A stretch of 64,000 bases of DNA, taken from NCBI RefSeq assembly GCF_017798205.1, contig NZ_CP060010.1:1550001-1614000 (forward strand), written 5' to 3'. Positions within the stretch are counted from its first letter, which is position 1. The number at the start of each line of letters is the position of its first letter. Below, in pieces: positions 57,725 through 64,000 of the stretch. Both the position numbers and the translations under genes were made by a program. Below the pieces are notes generated by a model that saw nothing but the letters and a program-made list of their open reading frames with translations, was not told the origin of the DNA and did no database searches. The DNA is from Cognatishimia activa (lineage in GTDB: Bacteria > Pseudomonadota > Alphaproteobacteria > Rhodobacterales > Rhodobacteraceae).

Positions 57725-58711
57725 ATGTCTGATACCTTTATCTTTGGCATGGAAGTCTTCCTCAATGGCCTTATGGCCGGGGTGCTTTATGCTCTTGTCG
57801 CGCTGGGCTTTGTCTTGATCTACAAAGCCTCGGGCATCTTTAACTACGCTCAGGGTGTTATGGCGCTTTTCGCCGCGATGACTTTGGTGGGCATCATGGA
57901 AGGCCGAGTGCCCTTTAGCCACCTGATCAATGCGATCTTTGGCACCCATATCCATCATTTTGGCTGGCATTTGCCCGCGGTGTTTGGCATCGCTTTCACC
58001 GTCGCCGTCATGGCAGCTTTTGCCTGGTGCGTGCAAAAGTTCATCTTCCGCCATCTCGTGGGTCAGGAACCGATCATCCTTTTCATGGCGACCATTGGTC
58101 TTGCCTATTTCCTCGAAGGATTTGGCGACTTGATGTGGGGCTCTGACATTAAGAAACTCGATGTGGGTCTGCCCCAAGGCATCAACCTGTTGATTGATGA
58201 GACCACCTATGGCTGGTTCGGCTATGGCTTCTTTATCGACAACCTCGATCTTGTGGCGACGGTGATTGCAGCGCTCCTCGTGATCTCGCTAATCATCTTT
58301 GCGCAATACACCAAACAGGGGCGTGCAATGCGCGCTGTGGCGGATGATCACCAAGCCGCGCTGTCCGTGGGCATCTCGCTCAACTTCATCTGGGTCATGG
58401 TCTGGACGCTCGCAGGGTTCGTCGCGCTGGTCGCAGGCATCATGTGGGGCACCAAATCGGGAGTGCAGTTTTCGCTGTCACTGATTGCTCTCAAAGCCCT
58501 TCCAGTTCTGATGCTCGGCGGCTTTACTTCGATCCCCGGAGCCATCGTGGGTGGTCTGATCATCGGCGTCGGTGAAAAGATGTTTGAATTCCTCGTCGGC
58601 CCACTGGTGGGCGGCGCAACAGAGAACTGGTTCGCCTATGTACTGGCGCTTTTGTTCCTCGTCTTTAGGCCACAAGGCCTCTTTGGCGAAAAAATCATCG
58701 AGAGGGTCTGA
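57725..58711 (+). CDS. LIV-type ABC transporter permease (LivH-like)
   Basis: A 328-residue inner-membrane protein with about eight helices. GLMAGVLYALVALGFVLIYKASGIFNYAQG is the typical LivH opening. The EAA-like region follows near GRAMRAVADDHQAALSVGIS, and LGGFTSIPGAIVGGLIIGVGE near the end. AAGGGAGG precedes ATG 57725. Forms the channel with the LivM-like protein. Confidence 0.93.
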   Translation: MSDTFIFGMEVFLNGLMAGVLYALVALGFVLIYKASGIFNYAQGVMALFAAMTLVGIMEGRVPFSHLINAIFGTHIHHFGWHLPAVFGIAFTVAVMAAFAWCVQKFIFRHLVGQEPIILFMATIGLAYFLEGFGDLMWGSDIKKLDVGLPQGINLLIDETTYGWFGYGFFIDNLDLVATVIAALLVISLIIFAQYTKQGRAMRAVADDHQAALSVGISLNFIWVMVWTLAGFVALVAGIMWGTKSGVQFSLSLIALKALPVLMLGGFTSIPGAIVGGLIIGVGEKMFEFLVGPLVGGATENWFAYVLALLFLVFRPQGLFGEKIIERV

Positions 58712-58713
58712 GC

Positions 58714-59790
58714 ATGTTCTATCGCGAAGCCGGTGACTTCAAAACCACCTATAAAGACGACAACCAGACCTTTCCGATCAAGTTTGATCGCTATCGGTAC
58801 TACGCGGTGATGTTCGCAGCCTTTGCGGTCATTCCTTTCCTGATCAACGACTATTGGGTCAACGCGATCTTTCTGCCGTTCCTGATCTATGCGATTGCGG
58901 CACTTGGGCTGAACATCCTCGTAGGCTATTGCGGGCAGGTCAGCCTCGGGACCGGCGGGTTCATGGCTGTGGGCGCTTACGCGTGCTACAAGCTGATGAC
59001 CGGATTTCCCGAAATCAACCTGTTCTTCCACATCATCATCTCGGGCGGGATTACGGCCTTCGTCTGTGTCCTCTTTGGCTTGCCATCCCTGCGGATCAAG
59101 GGCTTCTACCTCGCGGTGGCAACGCTGGCGGCACAGTTCTTCCTTGTGTGGCTCTTTAACCGCGTGCCGTGGTTCTACAATTACTCGGCCTCTGGTCAGA
59201 TCAACTCGCCAGAACGCAGCCTTTTTGACATCACCATCACCGGTCCAAATGCGGACGCTTGGGCGAAATACCTCTTCTGCCTCGTGTTCCTAACCGTGCT
59301 AGCCCTGATTGCCCGCAATCTGACGCGCGGCACAATTGGCCGGACCTGGATGGCAATCCGCGACATGGATATTGCCGCCGAAATCATCGGGGTGAACCCG
59401 CTGAAAGCCAAGATCTCGGCCTTTGCGATCTCGGGCTTCTTTGTCGGGGTATCGGGCGCGCTGTTCTTCTCGGTCTATCTGGGCGCGGTTGAGGTCGGCG
59501 AAGTCTTTGGCATCAACAAAAGCTTCCTTGTCCTCTTTATGATTATCATCGGCGGCCTGGGATCCATCTTTGGCAGTTTTGCCGGTGCGGCTTTCCTTGT
59601 CCTGCTGCCCGTCCTTTTGAAAAACGTGCTGGTGGGCGGCCTGGGCTGGCCAACCGACCTCGCAGCACATCTCGAATTCCTGATCATCGGAGCACTGATT
59701 GTGATCTTCTTGATCGCGGAACCCCATGGCCTCGCGCAACTCTGGCGCGTTGCCAAGGAGAAACTACGGCTCTGGCCCTTCCCTCACTAA
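58714..59790 (+). CDS. LIV-type ABC transporter permease (LivM-like)
   Basis: A 358-residue permease with a cytoplasmic N-terminal stretch (about 28 residues), then nine or ten helices. Blocks LGLNILVGYCGQVSLGTGGFMAVGAYA, RTWMAIRDMDIAAEIIGVNPLKAKISAFAIS and IIGGLGSIFGSFAGAAF are standard LivM features. Begins 3 bases after the LivH-like stop. Confidence 0.93.
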   Translation: MFYREAGDFKTTYKDDNQTFPIKFDRYRYYAVMFAAFAVIPFLINDYWVNAIFLPFLIYAIAALGLNILVGYCGQVSLGTGGFMAVGAYACYKLMTGFPEINLFFHIIISGGITAFVCVLFGLPSLRIKGFYLAVATLAAQFFLVWLFNRVPWFYNYSASGQINSPERSLFDITITGPNADAWAKYLFCLVFLTVLALIARNLTRGTIGRTWMAIRDMDIAAEIIGVNPLKAKISAFAISGFFVGVSGALFFSVYLGAVEVGEVFGINKSFLVLFMIIIGGLGSIFGSFAGAAFLVLLPVLLKNVLVGGLGWPTDLAAHLEFLIIGALIVIFLIAEPHGLAQLWRVAKEKLRLWPFPH

Positions 59791-59808
59791 GAGGGGCCAA
59801 GCTGACAA

Positions 59809-59824
59809 GGCGGGCCAACCCGCC
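59809..59824 (+). other. small hairpin before the substrate-binding protein gene
   Basis: GGCGGG-CCAA-CCCGCC, a six-base stem between the LivM-like gene and the substrate-binding protein gene. No U tail, so it more likely affects mRNA stability than ending transcription. Confidence 0.5.
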
Positions 59825-59861
59825 ACCTAATCATGGGTCAACCAATGGGAGGAGACACCCT

Positions 59862-61142
59862 ATGAAGAAACTAGCAACATTGGCAGTCGGCGCCGTGATG
59901 GCGGCAAGCCCGGTTCTGGCGGATCTTGTGATCCCGTCGCTCAGCTACCGGACCGGCCCTTATGCAGCGGGCGGCATCCCGTTCGCGGATGGCTATGAAG
60001 ATTACTTCACCCTGCTCAACGAGCGTGACGGTGGCATCGGCGGCGTGCCTGTGCGCGTGATCGAATGCGAGACCGGCTACAACACCGAAAAAGGCGTTGA
60101 GTGCTATGAGTCCACCAAAGGCGAAGGCGCGCTGGTCTATCAACCGCTGTCCACCGGTATCACTTATCAGCTGATCCCAAAGACCACCGCGGATGACATT
60201 CCGATGCACACCATGGGCTATGGTCGGACCTCTGCCGCGAACGGCGACGTGTTCAGCCATACTTTCAACTACCCTGGCAACTACTGGAACGGGGCGTCCG
60301 GCGCGATCAACTATCTGCTCGCAGAAAACGGCGGTGACCTGTCCGGCAAGAAAATCGCGCTGGTCTATCACAACTCTGCCTACGGCAAAGAGCCGATCCG
60401 TACTCTGGAAGAACTGTCTGCCAAGCATGGCTACGAGCTGAGCCTGCTGCCAGTGGATCACCCAGGTCAGGAACAGAAGTCCCAGTGGCTGCAGATCCGC
60501 CGTGACCGTCCTGACTTTGTCCTGATGTGGGGCTGGGGCGTGATGAACCAGGTGGCGATCCAAGAAGCGGCGAACATCCGTTTCCCAATGGAGAACTTCA
60601 TCGGCATCTGGTGGTCTGGTGCAGAGCATGACGTGCTGCCAGCGGGCGACAAGTCCAACGGCTATAAGGCGCTGGCTTTCCACAACGTGGGTCGTGACTT
60701 CCCGGTCTTTGACGACATCAACAAATACGTCGTTGATGCAGGCAAAGCCGCAGGTGCAGGCGATCAAGTTGGCAACGTGCTTTACAACCGTGGCCTCTAT
60801 GCTGCGATGCTTGCAGCCGAGGCGATCAAGACCGCGCAGGGCATCCACGGCGTGGCAGACATCACTCCAGGCATGATGCGCGACGGTATGGAAGCTCTGT
60901 CCATTACCGAAGAGAAGATGGCGTCCTTGGGCATGCCAAACTTTGGTCCATCCTTCGACGTCTCCTGTGAGAACCACGGCGGCGAAGGCTTTGTGGGCGT
61001 TGCGCAGTGGGATGCTGGGTCCAAAACCTGGTCCCTGATCTCTGACTTCGCGGCAACAGACGGCGAAGTGATCGGCGCACTGGTCGAAGCAGACAGCGCG
61101 GCCTACGCGGCTGAGAACAACATCGCGTCTAACTGCAGCTAA
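59862..61142 (+). CDS. LIV-type ABC transporter substrate-binding protein
   Basis: A 426-residue periplasmic protein with a signal peptide (residues 1-20). Peripl_BP_6-type blocks are SLSYRTGPYAAGGIPFADGYEDYF, TGYNTEKGVECYESTKGEGA and IALVYHNSAYGKEPIRTLEEL. Two cysteine pairs may form disulfides. The ligand is not typical Leu/Ile/Val to judge by the flanking CoA ligases; an aromatic or other carboxylate is suspected. GGGAGGAG precedes ATG 59862. Confidence 0.92.
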   Translation: MKKLATLAVGAVMAASPVLADLVIPSLSYRTGPYAAGGIPFADGYEDYFTLLNERDGGIGGVPVRVIECETGYNTEKGVECYESTKGEGALVYQPLSTGITYQLIPKTTADDIPMHTMGYGRTSAANGDVFSHTFNYPGNYWNGASGAINYLLAENGGDLSGKKIALVYHNSAYGKEPIRTLEELSAKHGYELSLLPVDHPGQEQKSQWLQIRRDRPDFVLMWGWGVMNQVAIQEAANIRFPMENFIGIWWSGAEHDVLPAGDKSNGYKALAFHNVGRDFPVFDDINKYVVDAGKAAGAGDQVGNVLYNRGLYAAMLAAEAIKTAQGIHGVADITPGMMRDGMEALSITEEKMASLGMPNFGPSFDVSCENHGGEGFVGVAQWDAGSKTWSLISDFAATDGEVIGALVEADSAAYAAENNIASNCS

Positions 61143-61150
61143 GTGACATT

Positions 61151-61177
61151 GCTCCGGCCTGCTATGTGGGCCGGGGC
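61151..61177 (+). other. stem-loop between the binding-protein and second ATPase genes
   Basis: GCTCCGGCC (61151-61159) pairs with GGCCGGGGC (61169-61177), nine pairs with one G-U. With no U run it may protect the 5' part of the transcript and help keep the binding protein in excess, as in many ABC operons (inference). Confidence 0.55.
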
Positions 61178-61204
61178 ATCCAAACTTACAAGGAATTCAA
61201 ACTC

Positions 61205-62029
61205 ATGCTGGATGCGGCCCCACAAGATGAGACCCTGCTAGAGGTCAACAACATCGAAGTGATCTACAACCACGTGATCCTCGTGCTGAAGGGCGTAAGC
61301 CTGAGCGTGCCCAAGGGCGGTATCACCGCATTGCTGGGCGGCAATGGTGCGGGCAAGACGACGACGCTGAAGGCGGTCTCTAATCTGCTGCATTCCGAGC
61401 GCGGAGAGGTCACGAAAGGTCAGATCACCTATCGCGGCGACCGTATTCAGGATCTGGACCCGGCGGCCTTGGTCAAACGCGGCGTCATTCAGGTGATGGA
61501 AGGCCGTCACTGTTTTGAACACCTCACCGTCGAAGAAAACCTCATGACCGGCGCCTATACACGCAGTGCCTCTGGGGCCGAGATCCAGCAGGATCTTGAG
61601 ATGGTTTATACCTATTTTCCGCGTCTCAAAGAGCGCCGTAAGAGCCAAGCGGGCTATACCTCGGGCGGCGAGCAGCAGATGCTCGCGCTGGGCCGCGCTT
61701 TGATGAGTCGGCCCGAGACGATCCTCTTGGACGAGCCCTCCATGGGCCTTGCCCCGCAGCTGGTGGAGCAGATCTTTGAGATCGTGAAATCGGTCAATGA
61801 AAACGAAGGCGTGACCTTCCTCTTGGCCGAACAGAACACCAATGTGGCGCTGAGGTTTGCGCATTACGGCTACATTCTGGAATCCGGCCGCGTCGTGATG
61901 GACGGCCCTGCTGCCGAACTGCGCGAGAACCCGGACGTTAAAGAATTCTACCTCGGCATGTCGGACGAAGGCCGCAAGTCCTTCCGCGATGTGCGCTCGT
62001 ATCGTCGCCGCAAACGCTGGCTGAGCTAA
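61205..62029 (+). CDS. LIV-type ABC transporter ATP-binding protein (LivF-like)
   Basis: A 274-residue ABC ATPase: Walker A GGNGAGKTTTLKAVSNLL, signature YTSGGEQQMLALGRAL, Walker B ILLDEPSMGLAPQLVEQIF and FLLAEQNTNVALRFA (the LivF-type AEQN switch). ATG 61205 is used; the open frame extends to 61166 across the stem-loop. It completes the five-part LIV-type importer. Confidence 0.92.
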   Translation: MLDAAPQDETLLEVNNIEVIYNHVILVLKGVSLSVPKGGITALLGGNGAGKTTTLKAVSNLLHSERGEVTKGQITYRGDRIQDLDPAALVKRGVIQVMEGRHCFEHLTVEENLMTGAYTRSASGAEIQQDLEMVYTYFPRLKERRKSQAGYTSGGEQQMLALGRALMSRPETILLDEPSMGLAPQLVEQIFEIVKSVNENEGVTFLLAEQNTNVALRFAHYGYILESGRVVMDGPAAELRENPDVKEFYLGMSDEGRKSFRDVRSYRRRKRWLS

Positions 62030-62069
62030 GCCCGCGTTTCACCCCAACCCACGAGCGACAGGAGACACC

Positions 62070-63293
62070 ATGAGCCGCTACTTCGATGCCCTAGAGACCC
62101 GAACCGCCGACGAGCGCGCCAATGATTTGGCCATGGCGCTGCCGCAACAGATTGCGCGGGCTAAGGTTTTGTCGGGCTATGCGGCGCGGTTTGCAGAGGT
62201 AAATCCGGCGAATGTGACGGATGCGAAGGCGCTGGCCAAGCTGCCGATCCTGCGCAAGTCGGATCTGGTACAGGCGCAGACCGAGAAGCCGCCGTTGGGT
62301 GGGTTCAACGCCATTCCTGTGGCCGAATTCGCGCATATCTTTCAGTCTCCGGGCCCGATCTATGAACCCGGCGGAATGACACGCGATTGGTGGCGGATGG
62401 GCCGGTTTTTGCATGCCTGTGGCGTGACCGAGCAGGATGTTGTGCAGAACTGTTTCGGCTATCACCTCACGCCCGCCGGTATGATCTTTGAAAACGGAGC
62501 ACGGGCTGTTGGGGCGACGGTTCTGCCGGCTGGAACGGGTCAGACTGAACTTCAGGTCTCAGCCGCCGCAGCGATGGGCGTGACGGCCTATGCGGGGACT
62601 CCGGATTACCTGAAGGTCATTCTGGACAAGGCTGCTGAATTGGGCGTGTCGCTTGGGATCACGAAAGCCGCTGTCGGCGGCGGAGCGCTTTTCCCAAGCC
62701 TGCGTCAGGAGTATGCGGATCGAGGCATTACCTGCCTGCAGTGTTACGCCACGGCGGATCTTGGCAATATCGCCTACGAGTCCGACGCGATGGAGGGTAT
62801 GATTGTCGACGAAGGCGTGATCGTGGAAATCGTCACTCCGGGCACCGGCAATCCAGTGGCTCCGGGTGAAGTCGGCGAGGTCGTCGTAACCACATTGAAC
62901 CCAGACTATCCGCTCATTCGGTTTGCTACCGGCGATATGTCCGCTGTTCTCGAGGGCCAAAGCCCCTGTGGCCGTACCAATATGCGCATCAAAGGCTGGA
63001 TGGGTCGTGCGGATCAAACCACCAAGATCAAAGGCATGTTCGTGCGCCCCGAACAGGTGGCCGCTTTGGTCGCCAAACACGAAGACGTCCGCCGTGCCCG
63101 CGTCATCGCGAGCCGCGCTGACGAGAAAGACGTCATGACTGTTCAGATAGAGACCGAGGCGCAAGATGCAGGTGCCTATGAGGACAGTATCGCCAGCGTT
63201 TTGAAACTGCGCGGCAAGGTCGAATTGGTGGCCCCGGGCAGCCTGCCAAACGATGGTCTGGTGATCGAAGACCAACGCAGCTACGACAGTTGA
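62070..63293 (+). CDS. PaaK-like AMP-dependent ligase
   Basis: A 407-residue phenylacetate-CoA ligase-family protein. LPILRKSDLVQAQTEKPPLGG at the front, FQSPGPIYEPGG, then GYHLTPAGMIFENGARAVGATVLPAGTGQTELQ, CYATADLGNIAYE and RIKGWMGRADQTTKIKGMFVRPEQV are the shared blocks. The usual Ser/Thr-Gly-rich A3 loop of PaaK is replaced by SPGPIYEP. It may ligate an aryl or alkyl acid to CoA, or act as a partner to the first ligase. Last gene of the operon; GACAGGAGA precedes ATG. Confidence 0.85.
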   Translation: MSRYFDALETRTADERANDLAMALPQQIARAKVLSGYAARFAEVNPANVTDAKALAKLPILRKSDLVQAQTEKPPLGGFNAIPVAEFAHIFQSPGPIYEPGGMTRDWWRMGRFLHACGVTEQDVVQNCFGYHLTPAGMIFENGARAVGATVLPAGTGQTELQVSAAAAMGVTAYAGTPDYLKVILDKAAELGVSLGITKAAVGGGALFPSLRQEYADRGITCLQCYATADLGNIAYESDAMEGMIVDEGVIVEIVTPGTGNPVAPGEVGEVVVTTLNPDYPLIRFATGDMSAVLEGQSPCGRTNMRIKGWMGRADQTTKIKGMFVRPEQVAALVAKHEDVRRARVIASRADEKDVMTVQIETEAQDAGAYEDSIASVLKLRGKVELVAPGSLPNDGLVIEDQRSYDS

Positions 63294-63401
63294 TCCGCGA
63301 TTTTCCCCCTGAGCTGACTTCGTAAGAACCTTCCCAAACGCCCGATTCTGGCGCAGACTGTGTCTGGGGATGCATGCAAACGCATGTAAGGAGTTCTATT
63401 T

Positions 63402-64000
63402 ATGCGTATGAAGTGGGCGGCCGTTGCCGCGATGGTTACCGCGTTGCTGGCCTCTGCTGCCAGTGCCAAAGATCGCGCTTTGATCGTGGATCTGAGCAAT
63501 TACAAACATCTGACCGATCTGCCGAGTGACGGGCGGATCAATGCGATCCGGTCGCGCCTAATTTCCGAAGGCTTTGAGGTCGACCGGCTTGACAACCCGA
63601 CCCTGTCACGGATGCGCGCGGCCGTCTTTGCACTAGAGGCTGCGACACAAGGCGAACCGGGGCGTACGATTATCCTGTTGCGGGGGCATATCGTCCATGA
63701 TGACGCGCGCACGTGGATCATGTCGCAAGGCGGGCGTACGCCGGATCGGTATGATCTGGGGAGCAAGGCTCTGCCATTCTATCTGTTAGACCGTGCGCTT
63801 GGATCCTCTGCCGGCAGCGCAGTTTTGGCGACCATTCCCAGCCCGCGCCCACTGGACGGGTTGGTTGACCTTGAAAACGGCCTTGGTGCGCTGAACTTAC
63901 CGCAGGGCGTGACCTCTGTGTCGGGAACATCTCGTCAGGTGCAGCGGGCGATCAATGCGCTTTTAAGGCCTGGATCGACGACAGCAGAACTGGCCTCATC
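63402..64000 (+). CDS. exported caspase-like protein, N-terminal part (partial)
   Basis: Open from ATG 63402 to the window edge (199 residues, no stop). AAGGAG lies 8 bases upstream. A signal peptide (residues 1-22, ending ASAA-SA) is followed by KDRALIVDLSNYKHLTDLPSDGRINAIRSRL, which resembles the first strand and helix of C14 caspase-like domains. A catalytic-type His96 follows in LLRGHIVHDDARTW. The visible part has no cysteine; the place where the nucleophile normally lies reads GSAVLATIPSP. It may be a non-peptidase relative. The gene continues beyond the window. Confidence 0.7.
   Translation, partial: MRMKWAAVAAMVTALLASAASAKDRALIVDLSNYKHLTDLPSDGRINAIRSRLISEGFEVDRLDNPTLSRMRAAVFALEAATQGEPGRTIILLRGHIVHDDARTWIMSQGGRTPDRYDLGSKALPFYLLDRALGSSAGSAVLATIPSPRPLDGLVDLENGLGALNLPQGVTSVSGTSRQVQRAINALLRPGSTTAELAS

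Noticed and set aside
59871-60977. Minus-strand open frame of 368 codons opposite the binding-protein gene
   Set aside because: Antisense shadow; the plus-strand protein has a signal peptide and family motifs.

Overview
The window looks like chromosomal DNA from a Roseobacter-group member of the Rhodobacteraceae (Alphaproteobacteria). The evidence is the gene order gyrB / recF-dnaN-dnaA / rpsT / enoyl-CoA hydratase / mutM / ubiE-ubiB, the rsmB / heparinase-like / purH / lspA / DUF3035 lipoprotein / paired M16 peptidase order, a DUF5928 glycosyltransferase, a split MnmC, and high-GC codon use throughout. No prophage, insertion sequence, CRISPR array, rRNA or tRNA gene was seen. Genus and species cannot be fixed from the sequence alone.

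Layout. 1-8 kb: the end of rsmB, a flavodoxin-like protein, a heparinase II/III family protein, purH, lspA, a BamF-type lipoprotein and a catalytic/non-catalytic M16 peptidase pair. 8-9.7 kb: a Tat-type Acg-family nitroreductase with an overlapping marR gene, behind a promoter carrying two operator-like palindromes. 9.7-13.9 kb (minus strand): deoC, a secreted polysaccharide-lyase-like protein and a double-domain aldehyde dehydrogenase. 14-18 kb: a sitABCD-type manganese/iron ABC transporter behind three evenly spaced Fur/Mur-type boxes. 18-21.6 kb: mutL, rmuC and a DUF3775 protein. 21.7-35 kb: the replication cluster (gyrB, recF, dnaN, dnaA), an OhrR-like regulator divergent from a small unknown gene, rpsT, an enoyl-CoA hydratase, mutM, ubiE, ubiB and dapA. 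35-44.7 kb: a lytic transglycosylase, two transporters, mnmD and its divergent FAD partner, an FMN reductase, an OmpA-family lipoprotein, an Ada-like regulator/methyltransferase, nth and adenosine kinase. 44.8-51.7 kb: a sulfotransferase divergent from a GT14/DUF5928 glycosyltransferase, an NDUFS6-like zinc-finger protein, a histidine phosphatase, a free-standing formate dehydrogenase alpha chain and a small WGR-like protein. 52-63.3 kb: a hybrid histidine kinase and response regulator, divergent from a seven-gene operon with a complete LIV-type ABC transporter between two acyl-CoA-ligase-type enzymes. The window ends inside a secreted caspase-like gene.

How the parts fit together. The most coherent metabolic unit is at 52-63.3 kb: two-component sensing, high-affinity import and CoA activation of an unidentified carboxylate (inference). 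The Mn transporter and two MarR-family systems are stress or metal modules with visible operators. Two kinds of non-coding repeat stand out. One is a 45-bp double hairpin (21-3-21) lying between genes of two unrelated operons; its arms differ in sequence but remain self-complementary. The other is a ~24-bp motif found four times, each time between convergent genes.
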